NCBI RefSeq assembly: GCF_007050985.1
Contig: NZ_VHSF01000001.1
Span: 744,001-808,000 of the forward strand
Length of the DNA stretch: 64,000 nt
Direction of reading: 5' to 3'
Source of the DNA: Christiangramia sabulilitoris
GTDB lineage: Bacteria > Bacteroidota > Bacteroidia > Flavobacteriales > Flavobacteriaceae
The notes beneath the pieces are model-generated. The model was not told the DNA's origin. It searched no databases and saw only the letters and a list, made by a program, of their open reading frames with translations. This document shows, piece after piece, positions 33,161 to 42,417 of the stretch (the stretch's first letter is position 1; each line of letters begins with the position of its first letter). A program made the translations under genes and the position numbers.

Positions 33161-35126
33161 ATTTATCTATCCTCTCATTCTTTTATTTTCTTTATCCTTA
33201 AACTCCCAGAATCCAAAATTAAATACTCAAAATACCAGGGTTACCTATGCTGATCTTAGAGCTAATTCTTATGAAAAGGATTCTACAGCCAATGCCCACT
33301 ATATTTATGAGAAAGGCTATAGTCACTTTTCTGTGGAGGAGGATTTTAAACTGGTAACTAATTATGAAGCCAAGATCAAAATTTTAAACAGGGATGGTTT
33401 TGAAGAAGCGAATATTATAATCCCGGTTGGAAAGAACGATAGAACTTCAGAAAAAATTAAAAACCTGAAAGCTGCTACCTATAACCTGGTAGACGGAAAA
33501 ATGGATATTACTAACCTGGATCCTGAAGCTGTATTTACCGAAGAATTCGAAACCTACGATTTAAAAAAGTTTACTTTCCCCAATATAAGTGCAGGATCTG
33601 TTTTGGTTTATTCCTATGACCTGATCTCTCCATTCTATTATGATTTTACAACCTGGAGATTCCAGGAAGATATCCCCAAAGCTTATTCAGAATTTACGGC
33701 CAGGATCCCTGGTAATTATGAATATTATACCACCATTCGCGGTGAACTCAAATTAGAAAAAGACACCTCCCGTATTGTGCGAAACTGCATGGATTTTGGA
33801 GGCTCGTCGTCCCCGGCAGATTGTGTGGAAACCGTCTTTGCCATGAAAGACATTCCTGCATTTACCAGCGAAAAATTTCTTACTACCAGTAAGAATTATT
33901 TAAGCATGATAGAGTATGAACTTAAACAGATAACCAGGCTCGATGGAACGGTAAGAAGGTATACCCGGGAATGGAAAGATGTAGACAAAGATCTGGAAAC
34001 AGATAAAAGCATAGGCAGACAATTAAAAAAGGACCGGTTAGTGGAAGGTGTACTTCCAGTTGCTATTAGTTCCCTGCCTCTGGGGTTGGATAAAGCTCAA
34101 AAAATCTACCAGTTCGTCCAGAATGAGTATAACTGGAATGAAGAATATAGAATTTATGGTGATATGGACCTTAAGGATATAATTTCTGACAAAACAGGAA
34201 ATGTCCTTGGGATCAATGTTCTTTTGCACAACCTGCTTTCTTCTGAAGGTTTTGATGTATTACCCGTCATGTCTGCTACCAGAGAAAAAGGTTTTCCCAC
34301 TAAAGTACACCCGGTTTTGAGTGATTTTAATTACTTCTTTGTTCAGCTAAAACTTGATGGGAAGGAATATCTGTTAGATGCTACAGAAAAGAATCTGGAT
34401 TTTGGCCGACTGCCTTTTCGGGGTTTAAATAGTTATGCCCGGCTTATAGATTTTGACCAGGGAAGCAGCTGGATTAATATCTGGCCAGAAGACTATTCAA
34501 GCATCGTTTACCGGGATTCTATCAAAGTGAATTTAGATGGAACTTCCAATGGAATGAGCCATCAGGTTTTAAAAGGTTACCACGCCTACAATTACCGTAA
34601 CAAGCTTGATGATATAAGTAAAGACGCTGTATTTAAAGAACTTTCGAACTACAATGAAAATACCTTCGCGGTGGAAACCGAGGTAATTAACGATGATGAT
34701 CCCTCTAAAAGCCTTGAAATAGTCTATGAGCTGGACAATAAGAGCCAGAAAATTGGAGATAAAATATATTACAACCCGTTCAGTTTCAGGTTTTTTGAGG
34801 AGAATCCGTTCAAACAGGATAAAAGAAGCTATACTATAGATTTTGGATATAAGGATTACTACATGTATTCAGCCATTATAGAAATCCCAGAAGGATTTAA
34901 GGTCAGCAGTTTGCCCGAGGCAATGAATATTGGATTATCAGGAAAAGGAGGAATCCTCAGGTTTAATGCGGCACAGATCAATGATTCTATGGTGCAGGTA
35001 ACCTGTCAGTTAAAGTTTGCCTACCCAAGTTATCCGGCAGAATATTATCCTTTTCTAAAGGAGTTTTTTAATAAGATACTTGAAGTCCAGAGTCAATCTC
35101 TTATTGTAATTGAAGAAAATAGTTAA
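33153..35126 (+). CDS. DUF3857/transglutaminase-like secreted protein
   Basis: A 657-residue exported protein with signal peptide MSKFIYPLILLFSLSLNSQ. The DUF3857 domain fills about residues 45-210 (for example YEAKIKILNRDGFEEANIII and TFPNISAGSVLVYSYDLISP). A transglutaminase-like fold follows at about 300-420, with KIYQFVQNEYNWNEEYRIYG and EYLLDATEKNLDFGRLP. The usual nucleophile context, G-(D/N)-C, reads GNVLGINVLLHNLL here, so the catalytic Cys is absent and the domain is probably a non-enzymatic binding module. The C-terminal third is beta-rich DUF3858-like. It overlaps the nuclease gene by 8 bp and precedes the ion channel by 25 bp. Confidence 0.85.
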   Translation: MSKFIYPLILLFSLSLNSQNPKLNTQNTRVTYADLRANSYEKDSTANAHYIYEKGYSHFSVEEDFKLVTNYEAKIKILNRDGFEEANIIIPVGKNDRTSEKIKNLKAATYNLVDGKMDITNLDPEAVFTEEFETYDLKKFTFPNISAGSVLVYSYDLISPFYYDFTTWRFQEDIPKAYSEFTARIPGNYEYYTTIRGELKLEKDTSRIVRNCMDFGGSSSPADCVETVFAMKDIPAFTSEKFLTTSKNYLSMIEYELKQITRLDGTVRRYTREWKDVDKDLETDKSIGRQLKKDRLVEGVLPVAISSLPLGLDKAQKIYQFVQNEYNWNEEYRIYGDMDLKDIISDKTGNVLGINVLLHNLLSSEGFDVLPVMSATREKGFPTKVHPVLSDFNYFFVQLKLDGKEYLLDATEKNLDFGRLPFRGLNSYARLIDFDQGSSWINIWPEDYSSIVYRDSIKVNLDGTSNGMSHQVLKGYHAYNYRNKLDDISKDAVFKELSNYNENTFAVETEVINDDDPSKSLEIVYELDNKSQKIGDKIYYNPFSFRFFEENPFKQDKRSYTIDFGYKDYYMYSAIIEIPEGFKVSSLPEAMNIGLSGKGGILRFNAAQINDSMVQVTCQLKFAYPSYPAEYYPFLKEFFNKILEVQSQSLIVIEENS

Positions 35127-35151
35127 ATTTGAATAAACACATCCATTCAGT

Positions 35152-35979
35152 TTGAGAAATCACAAGTCAATGCCCCAATGGAAACGGCAGCTTCATGAAG
35201 TAATTTATGAGGCAGATACACCTCTGGGTAAAATTTTTGACATTGGTCTTCTAATAGTGATCATCATTAGTGTAGCTCTGGTGATGATGGAAAGTGTGGA
35301 TACCCTTCTGGATAAATATGCCAGGGAATTTTATATCGCAGAATGGATAATAACCATCATATTCACTATAGAATATATTCTGCGTATTATATCTATAAAC
35401 AAACCTAAAAGATATATTTTCAGTTTCTATGGTATCGTTGATCTGCTTTCCACCCTGCCAAGTTACATAGGATTCATTTTTGGTGGTGCCAATCTCTTAT
35501 TCGCCATCAGAGCCTTAAGACTGTTAAGAGTTTTCCGGGTACTAAAAATTACGAGGTATATTGGTGAATCCCGAAGATTGATGCTGGCACTAAGAAATAG
35601 CCGTGCCAAGATCCTGGTATTTCTCTTTGCGGTAGTGATCATCTGTATTATTGCCGGAACCCTAATGCACCTCATAGAGGGTGAAACCGGTGGTTTTGAT
35701 AATATACCATTGAGCATTTACTGGTGCATAGTAACCCTTACAACGGTAGGTTTTGGAGATATAGCCCCGGTAACACCTTTAGGAAGATTTATAGCTTCCT
35801 TTATAATGATCACGGGATATGGGATCATTGCAGTTCCCACCGGAATAGTTACTTCTGAATATGGCCGGGCTACAGACAAACCCATCCGGAATACACAGGT
35901 ATGCCCCAATTGTAACGAAACCAGGCATTTGGATAATGCACAGTTCTGTCACCGCTGCGGATATCTCTTAAATGAATAA
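35152..35979 (+). CDS. voltage-gated-type potassium channel with C-terminal zinc ribbon
   Basis: A 275-residue six-helix ion channel. S4 is arginine-rich (FAIRALRLLRVFRVLKITRY at 117-136), the pore helix and selectivity filter read IVTLTTVGFGDIAPVTP with TTVGFGD at 197-203, and S6 ends GYGIIAVPTGIVTSEYG. A cytoplasmic tail bears a CxxC...CxxC zinc ribbon at C251, C254, C266 and C269 (CPNC, CHRC). It probably conducts K+ in the inner membrane. The frame starts with TTG at 35152; Met7 at 35170 is an alternative. Its stop overlaps miaA by 8 bp, so the genes are coupled. Confidence 0.9.
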   Translation: MRNHKSMPQWKRQLHEVIYEADTPLGKIFDIGLLIVIIISVALVMMESVDTLLDKYAREFYIAEWIITIIFTIEYILRIISINKPKRYIFSFYGIVDLLSTLPSYIGFIFGGANLLFAIRALRLLRVFRVLKITRYIGESRRLMLALRNSRAKILVFLFAVVIICIIAGTLMHLIEGETGGFDNIPLSIYWCIVTLTTVGFGDIAPVTPLGRFIASFIMITGYGIIAVPTGIVTSEYGRATDKPIRNTQVCPNCNETRHLDNAQFCHRCGYLLNE

Positions 35980-36880
35980 TTTTCTTATCAATATTATCGG
36001 GCCTACGGCTATAGGCAAGACTTCCTTATCCATCAAGGTGGCTAAACATTTTGATGCCGAAATAATTTCTGCCGATTCCAGACAGTTTTTTAAAGAAATG
36101 AAAATAGGTACAGCAGTTCCTGAAGAAGCAGAACTAAATGCCGCGCCTCACCATTTTATCCAGCATATTTCCATTCATGATAAATATTCTGTAGGGGATT
36201 TTGAAAGAGATGCCATTCTCAAACTTGAAAAGCTTTTTGAAACCCACAATATCGCGGTGATGGTAGGCGGCAGCGGATTATATATCAAAGCGGTCACCGA
36301 AGGCCTGGATGAATTCCCGGCTGTAGACCCAAAGATTCGTGCAAACCTCAACAGCCACCTTGAGAAGGACGGCATTGACTGGCTGCAACAAAAGTTATTT
36401 ATACTTGACCCCGATTATTATAAGGTTGCAGATGTACAAAATCCACATAGACTCATCCGCGCTCTGGAAATTTGCATCGCCACCGGGCAGCCCTTTTCTG
36501 AATTTCTGGACCAGGAAAAATCTGAAAGGAATTTTGAAACGATCAATATCGGCCTTACTGCTGAAAGGGAGTTAATTTATGAGCGCATCAACCGCCGGGT
36601 TGATATTATGATGAAGAACGGTCTTCTTGAAGAAGCAAGAAAATTATATCCCTCACGAGATCTTAATGCCCTGAATACCGTAGGATATAAAGAACTATTC
36701 GCCTATTTTGATGGTGATACAGATCTGGAAACCGCCGTTTCAGAAATTAAAAAGAATACCCGAAGATTTGCTAAAAGGCAATTAACCTGGTTTAGAAAAG
36801 ATGAGCATATCAAATGGTTTGATCATAATGCAGATCCCGGCGAAATTTTCAGGTATATCGAATCCCAGATCAATATTTAA
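35972..36880 (+). CDS. miaA: tRNA dimethylallyltransferase
   Basis: A 302-residue enzyme that adds the dimethylallyl group to A37 of tRNAs reading UNN codons. The P-loop is IIGPTAIGKTSLSIKVAK (8-25). Other family motifs are ISADSRQFFKEMKIGTAVPE (34-53), the GGSGLYIKAVTEGLDEFP motif, QNPHRLIRALEI and the C-terminal QLTWFRKDEHIKWFD. It overlaps the ion channel gene by 8 bp and converges tail to tail with the HYR protein gene, whose stop lies within its last 11 bp. Confidence 0.96.
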   Translation: MNNFLINIIGPTAIGKTSLSIKVAKHFDAEIISADSRQFFKEMKIGTAVPEEAELNAAPHHFIQHISIHDKYSVGDFERDAILKLEKLFETHNIAVMVGGSGLYIKAVTEGLDEFPAVDPKIRANLNSHLEKDGIDWLQQKLFILDPDYYKVADVQNPHRLIRALEICIATGQPFSEFLDQEKSERNFETINIGLTAERELIYERINRRVDIMMKNGLLEEARKLYPSRDLNALNTVGYKELFAYFDGDTDLETAVSEIKKNTRRFAKRQLTWFRKDEHIKWFDHNADPGEIFRYIESQINI

Positions 36881-39800
36881 AGATCAGCCTCCTGGTGACC
36901 GTTCTCTTATCTGAAATGATCTTTAACACATAAACCGCTTCTTCCAGAATACCTAGTTCCATGGCATATTCCAGAGTCATAGCATCATAATCTTTAGCAG
37001 CTATAAATCGGCCCCGGTGATCAAATACTTCAACCCTTTCAATCTTAATATCTGCCGGCGCAGCTATCCTGAAACTACCGGTATTGGGATTTGGATAAAG
37101 GAATATATATTCAGATCCCAGCACCGGATCTTCGCAAAAATCAAGTTCATCGGTTACCGTGATCATCACTTCACCGGTAGAAATATTACCACTACTATCC
37201 TCGGCCCTCACCTGTATCAAATTTTCGCCCAGTTGCTTACAGGTAAAACCTGATCTGCTTAATTCATAGGTTACATCAGGATCGCAATTATCTGTTGAAC
37301 CATTATCGATATCCTGAAATGAAATTAACGCTTCGCCGGTTGGACCAATGTTCACCGAATAATCTTTTAGCCTCAATTCCGGAGGGGTATTGTCACGAAG
37401 CCTTAACTGGAAACTACAGGAAACTGTAGCGCTACCCGATTCAGCATTTATAAACACTTCCACAGAACTATCTGTTATTAAAGATCCAGGAGCAGGACTC
37501 TGGGTAATTTGCGCATCAGTCCCATTGATCACCTCTGCTTCTGCCCTTAAATCTGGTAAAATAAAACTACAATTAACATCCCCGTCTATTAGCATATCTG
37601 CAGGACAGTTTACACTTAATTCATTCCCACGGATAATATTGACAGGGAACTGGCAGCTAGTTTCATTTCCAGATTCGTCTGTCGCGACAAGGGTAACCAT
37701 ACGATCATCATCGATTATTGTTCCGGGTTCCGGTTGCTGGGTTAGAACCACAATTCCACAATTATCTGAAACCTCAGCAGTTGTGGTATAATCAGGAATA
37801 GTATAGGTTTCACCTTCTGCTAAACTGATTGTTTCATCTGAAGGACAAATAATCTTTGGATCAATCTCATCTTTGGGGATTAGCTGAATATCGCATGTAA
37901 CAGATTCCTCTTGATATATAGCAGTTACTGTGACAGTAAATTCGCTATCTCCACCGATAGTAGAATTAGCCTCAACTGACTGTGATAATATCGCATCGGG
38001 ATTAGAGACAGTGACAAAATCCTTTAAATCTGGTACACGATAAATACAATCTTCATCTGCAAAAACATTTAAGTCTGAAGGACAGTTAATCCTAAGCTCT
38101 TCCCCCGTCTCCGTATTTACTCTAATTGTAAATAAACAATTTTTAGTATTCCCGGATTTATCGGTTACCCTGATACTTACATCTGTGGTTTCACCTATTA
38201 GTGTACCCGGTGCTGGTTCCTGGGTAATGGTAAGATCCAGATCGCAATTATCTAATGCGGTAAATTCATTTCTAAAATCATCAAGTGCATAGGTCTCGCC
38301 TTCTCCCAGGAAGATTTCCCGGTTAGAGTTGGCGCAATTGGTAATCACAGGCGCAGTATTATCTATAACTGTAACGGTGGTACTGCAAGAATCTGAAAGT
38401 CCGTTTTCAGGGTTGGTGACCGTTAGAATTACGGTATTCTCCCCAAGTTCACTGCAGGTAAACCGGTTTTTATCTACTTCCAGGTCCATATCCTGGTTTC
38501 CGTCACTGATCATTTCTGCGGTTATTACCGCCTCCCCATTTTGATCCAGAGAAATTTCGACTGGAACACAATTGGCTTGTGGTGGGGTCTCCTCATTTTC
38601 TTCCACAACTATAACTTCAAAAGTACAGGTAACAAAGTTACCGGCGTTGTCACTGGCGATGAATTCAAAATTCGTAATACCGGGAGGAAGTAATTCTCCA
38701 TCTACAGGACCTTCTGTTTGTATAATATTTACTTCACAATTATCCTGAGCTGCTATTGCAGGAAGTTCAAAAACCGCTCCAACAGAACCTTCCGGAATAA
38801 TAATTTCGAAAGCCTGGGCTGGACATTCTGTAAACACAGGTGATTCATTATCGCTTACAATTATGGTAAAGCTGCACTCCACTGGATCATTCACTCCATC
38901 ATCGGCTTCAAAACTAATGGTAGTTTCCCCAACAGGAAATACATCTCCGGAATTCAAACCGGAGCTATCTGTACGCGTTGGTGTAATACTACCACTGTCA
39001 TCTGTAACTGTAGGTGTCTCAAAGGTCACCACGGCGCCACAATTACCAGCGTCATTGTTTTTGGTAACATTTCCGGGGAAATTATCGAATTCCGGTGGAG
39101 TGTCTTCCGGCTCTTCACTAATCACCACATTAAAACTACAGCTGGCCGTATTACCATTTCCATCATCTACCAGGAAAGTATTCACGGTGGTCCCTACCGG
39201 AAACATTTCTCCCGATGCTAATCCTGCGGTTTGAGTTATAGCGACATCCCCGCAATTATCATTTGTGCCAGGTAAAGCATAGTTTATCACTTTACCCGAT
39301 TCACCAAAAGCGACACTTTCATTGATCTCACCCGGGCATGAAATTACCGGATCCTCTGTATCTTTCACGGAAACCGTAAAACTACAGGTAACGGGATCAT
39401 TCACTCCGTCGTCGGCTTCAAAACTAATGGTAGTTACCCCAACTGGAAATACATCTCCGGAATTCAAACCGGAGCTATCTGTGCGCGTTGGTGTAATACT
39501 GCCACTGTCATCTGTAACTGTAGGCGTATCAAATGTTACTACGGCACCACAATTACCGGCATCATTGTTTTTGGTAATATTTTCGGGGCAATTATCGAAT
39601 ACCGGTGGAGTGTCTTCGGGCTCTTCAGTAATCACCACATTAAAACTACAGCTGGCCGTATTGCCATTTCCATCATCTACAAGAAAAGTATTTTCTGTGG
39701 TGCCCACCGGAAACACCTCTCCCGAGGCTAATCCTGCGGTTTGAGTTATAGCGACATCTCCGCAATTATCATTTGTAGCGGGTAAAGTATAATTTATAAC

Positions 39801-41492
39801 TTTCCCCGATTCACCAAAAGCCACACTTTCATTGATCTCACCCGGGCATGAAATTACCGGATCCTCTGTATCTTTCACGGAAACCGTAAAACTACAGGTA
39901 ACGGGATCATTCACTCCGTCGTCGGCTGCAAAACTAATGGTAGTTACCCCAACTGGAAATACATCTCCAGAATTCAAACCGGAGCTATCTGTACGCGTTG
40001 GTGTAATACTGCCACTGTCATCTGTAACTGTAGGCGTATCAAATGTTACTACGGCACCACAATTACCGGCATCATTGTTTTTGGTAATATTTTCGGGGCA
40101 ATTATCAAATACCGGTGAAGTATCTTCTTCTAAAGGTTCTACAATGATCTTGAAAGTACAGGTTGCGGTATTTCCAAAATTATCGGTAGCAGTAAATTCA
40201 ACCGTATTTTCTCCTTCCGGGAACTGGCTGCCCGATGCAAGGCCGGAAGTACGTGTTACGGTTACCCCGCAAATATCAGAAGCCGTGGGGTTATCATATT
40301 GAACTATGGCAAAATTATTCCCGGATTCGGCCTGAACTGTTTTATCTAAAGGGCAGATTATAATAGGCTCAGTAATATCAAATGCTGGAGTCCTTTCATA
40401 GATTTCCAGATCAAATTCAATTTTTTCCGGAGTATATCCCAACAAAAAGCGATCGCGCCCAAACACTTCAGCATTGTTTATATACATCCTGTCGCAGGAA
40501 TTGAAAGTAAGGTCTACAGGAAAATCTATTTCTTCCTTATAGGTATATTCAAATCCTGCATTAGAATCAAAGACTTTGACACTAAAAGCATTAGCATCTA
40601 CCCCATTATCTATCTCTTCGGCAATATCCTGAATTTCCCCAAAAGAGAGATTTTCAAAGTTTATGAACCTGCTGAAATCTATCCGCCCATCATACTCAAT
40701 TACATGGACAAAGTCGAAGGAATCCACTACAACGCTCCCGGGCGAAAGGATATTAGGAAGCCTTCCGGTAATATTTAGATTTGAATCTAATATTATTACA
40801 GCAGGATCATTACCTCCCTCCTGGCTCAAATAAACCGTTTTATTCGAGTTCACCGCTATCCTGTAAGGCCTGTCTACATTTCTATTTTGAGCAATTCTTG
40901 CTCCGGACGAATTATAAATACTTACCCTGCTTAATTCATCACTTTCACAGCCGCTCCCAGGTGCATTATACTCGGCAACATAAATATTGTTATCAGAATC
41001 AATATCTATACTTAATGGGCGGTAAAAGCTGGTAAATATAATTCGGTCAAGAGAACCATCGGGACGAAAGATTTTTATTTTCCCGTTTTCAGAGCAACCA
41101 TTGTTCTCTGAATAATCAGCAACATAGAAATATCCATTGGAATCGATTGCAAGGTCAAGTGGACTGCTTAACCCTGTAATAAAGTTTGCATCGATCAGGG
41201 TGCCATCAGCACTTCTTTTTTGAATACCATTTCCAAAAGTGAGATTGTAAACAAAATTATCCGGACCTGTAGCAATAGCAATCGTTAGATCCTCTGTATT
41301 TACATTAAAAGTGAAAAAATTAACCGATACTGTTGGTAAACTGGTAGCAGATAAATGGTCATATGCAGGTACCGTATTAAAGGGATTCTGCCCTAGCACA
41401 TTTCCTAAAAAGCTAATTAATAAGAAAGTAAGAATACAACTCTTCCTATAAGAAGATATCTTGTAATCAAACCTTTGAACTGCACTTATCAA
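36870..41492 (-). CDS. giant HYR-repeat surface protein with type IX secretion tail
   Basis: A 1540-residue secreted protein. The N-terminus holds a signal peptide (SCILTFLLISFLGNVLGQ, ending near residue 35), then an NHL-like beta-propeller (about 55-290, with repeats such as PLDLAIDSNGYFYVADYSEN). About 13 immunoglobulin-like units of 80-90 residues follow. Most are HYR domains with the pattern CP...DNCG...T-x-G-L-x-SG-x-FP-x-G-x-T...D-x-x-GN-x-x-(T/S)-C-x-F. The C-terminus (about 1460-1540) is a type IX secretion sorting domain (YIFLYPNPNTGSFRI...VYVLKIISDKRTVTRRLIFK). It is probably a cell-surface adhesin or matrix protein. The start is TTG at 41492; no ATG precedes the signal peptide. 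Confidence 0.9.
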   Translation of the reverse strand: MISAVQRFDYKISSYRKSCILTFLLISFLGNVLGQNPFNTVPAYDHLSATSLPTVSVNFFTFNVNTEDLTIAIATGPDNFVYNLTFGNGIQKRSADGTLIDANFITGLSSPLDLAIDSNGYFYVADYSENNGCSENGKIKIFRPDGSLDRIIFTSFYRPLSIDIDSDNNIYVAEYNAPGSGCESDELSRVSIYNSSGARIAQNRNVDRPYRIAVNSNKTVYLSQEGGNDPAVIILDSNLNITGRLPNILSPGSVVVDSFDFVHVIEYDGRIDFSRFINFENLSFGEIQDIAEEIDNGVDANAFSVKVFDSNAGFEYTYKEEIDFPVDLTFNSCDRMYINNAEVFGRDRFLLGYTPEKIEFDLEIYERTPAFDITEPIIICPLDKTVQAESGNNFAIVQYDNPTASDICGVTVTRTSGLASGSQFPEGENTVEFTATDNFGNTATCTFKIIVEPLEEDTSPVFDNCPENITKNNDAGNCGAVVTFDTPTVTDDSGSITPTRTDSSGLNSGDVFPVGVTTISFAADDGVNDPVTCSFTVSVKDTEDPVISCPGEINESVAFGESGKVINYTLPATNDNCGDVAITQTAGLASGEVFPVGTTENTFLVDDGNGNTASCSFNVVITEEPEDTPPVFDNCPENITKNNDAGNCGAVVTFDTPTVTDDSGSITPTRTDSSGLNSGDVFPVGVTTISFEADDGVNDPVTCSFTVSVKDTEDPVISCPGEINESVAFGESGKVINYALPGTNDNCGDVAITQTAGLASGEMFPVGTTVNTFLVDDGNGNTASCSFNVVISEEPEDTPPEFDNFPGNVTKNNDAGNCGAVVTFETPTVTDDSGSITPTRTDSSGLNSGDVFPVGETTISFEADDGVNDPVECSFTIIVSDNESPVFTECPAQAFEIIIPEGSVGAVFELPAIAAQDNCEVNIIQTEGPVDGELLPPGITNFEFIASDNAGNFVTCTFEVIVVEENEETPPQANCVPVEISLDQNGEAVITAEMISDGNQDMDLEVDKNRFTCSELGENTVILTVTNPENGLSDSCSTTVTVIDNTAPVITNCANSNREIFLGEGETYALDDFRNEFTALDNCDLDLTITQEPAPGTLIGETTDVSIRVTDKSGNTKNCLFTIRVNTETGEELRINCPSDLNVFADEDCIYRVPDLKDFVTVSNPDAILSQSVEANSTIGGDSEFTVTVTAIYQEESVTCDIQLIPKDEIDPKIICPSDETISLAEGETYTIPDYTTTAEVSDNCGIVVLTQQPEPGTIIDDDRMVTLVATDESGNETSCQFPVNIIRGNELSVNCPADMLIDGDVNCSFILPDLRAEAEVINGTDAQITQSPAPGSLITDSSVEVFINAESGSATVSCSFQLRLRDNTPPELRLKDYSVNIGPTGEALISFQDIDNGSTDNCDPDVTYELSRSGFTCKQLGENLIQVRAEDSSGNISTGEVMITVTDELDFCEDPVLGSEYIFLYPNPNTGSFRIAAPADIKIERVEVFDHRGRFIAAKDYDAMTLEYAMELGILEEAVYVLKIISDKRTVTRRLIFKY
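38821..40110. repeat. 510-bp internal tandem repeat in the HYR gene
   Basis: The phrase CCCGGGCATGAAATTACCGG occurs at 39331 and 39841, exactly 510 bp apart, and the sequence between is nearly identical across copies. A more diverged earlier copy covers 38821-39330 and a partial one ends near 40110. Each 510-bp unit encodes two HYR domains (170 residues), so the array grew by two-domain duplications. Confidence 0.85.
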
Positions 41493-41637
41493 ATTAGTAG
41501 CGAATTAGGTGAACGCCATAAAGATAAGTATTGTAAGAAAACGGTTCTTAATTTTGTGCTAAGATTACTTAATCTTAAACCTGGAAAGTAATTTTACCGG
41601 GAATCACTGGATCTTAAAATCCAAAATCGAGAAATAG

Positions 41638-41668
41638 TACTGCATCATGGTTTTTCCATGATGCAGTA
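41638..41668. terminator. strong hairpin downstream of the rprY-like gene
   Basis: Perfect 13-bp stem TACTGCATCATGG (41638-41650) and CCATGATGCAGTA (41656-41668) with a TTTTT loop. It lies 24 bp after the stop of the minus-strand response regulator. No T tract follows on the minus strand, so it may be a terminator of low-U type or an mRNA-stabilising hairpin. Confidence 0.55.
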
Positions 41669-41691
41669 TATCCCGGAAACTGAAAAATTTA

Positions 41692-42414
41692 TTACGATTC
41701 TGCTTCTTCCTTGTTTTTTACCACAAGTCTGAAGCCTTCTCCGTGGATATTCAAAATTTCCACGTTTTCGTCTTTTTTCAGGTATTTTCTAAGTTTGGCA
41801 ATATAAACGTCCATACTTCTGGAAGTAAAATAGTTGTCATCTCTCCAGATCTTGGTAAGAGCCAGTTCTCTTGGCATAAGGTCATTCTCATGCAAAGCTA
41901 ATAGTCTTAATAATTCGTTCTCTTTTGGAGAAAGTTTCTGAGGTTCCTCATCTCTGAAAGTAAGGAATCTAAGTTTTGAATTCAGATGGAAATCACCTAT
42001 CTCGAATTCAAATTGTTTTGAATCGGCTACGCTATCTGTAGCTTTTCGCTGCATGATCGCCTTGATCTTCATCAAAAGAACTTCACTATCAAAAGGCTTA
42101 TTTAGATAGTCATCTGCACCAACCTTATATCCCTTTAGAACATCTTCTTTCATCGCCTTTGCGGTCAGGAAGATGATTGGAATTTCTTCGTTCTTGTCCC
42201 TGATCTCTTTGGCCAGTGTAAATCCATCTTTATAGGGCATCATTACATCAAGGATACAAAGATCGAAATCGTCTTTTTTAAACTTTTCAAATCCTTCCAT
42301 TCCGTTCTTGGCGTGAGTTACCTCATAGTCGTTCATGGCGAGGTAATCTTTAAGGACTGTTCCAAAATTTGGATCATCCTCTACTAATAAAATTTTCTTG
42401 TTTTCAGTTTCCAT
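41692..42414 (-). CDS. rprY: OmpR-family response regulator (RprY type)
   Basis: A 240-residue response regulator. The receiver domain (1-120) has E12-D13-D14 (LVEDDPNFG), phospho-acceptor D56 in DLCILDVMMPYKDGFTLAKE, and FLTAKA and YLNKPFD for the conserved Thr and Lys. The OmpR winged helix (about 135-235) includes LSPKENELLRLLALHEND and TSRSMDVYIAKLRKYLK. It lies 3 bp after the sensor kinase gene and forms its cognate pair. The pair is like RprX/RprY of Bacteroidota, implicated in envelope and oxidative-stress control; the symbol is by similarity. Confidence 0.88.
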   Translation of the reverse strand: METENKKILLVEDDPNFGTVLKDYLAMNDYEVTHAKNGMEGFEKFKKDDFDLCILDVMMPYKDGFTLAKEIRDKNEEIPIIFLTAKAMKEDVLKGYKVGADDYLNKPFDSEVLLMKIKAIMQRKATDSVADSKQFEFEIGDFHLNSKLRFLTFRDEEPQKLSPKENELLRLLALHENDLMPRELALTKIWRDDNYFTSRSMDVYIAKLRKYLKKDENVEILNIHGEGFRLVVKNKEEAES

Positions 42415-42417
42415 ATG

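Noticed and set aside
38863-40302. Plus-strand open frames of 120-156 residues opposite the HYR gene
   Set aside because: They repeat at the 510-bp period of the minus-strand gene, have Ser/Val/Thr-rich composition and match no family; they are antisense shadows of the repeats.
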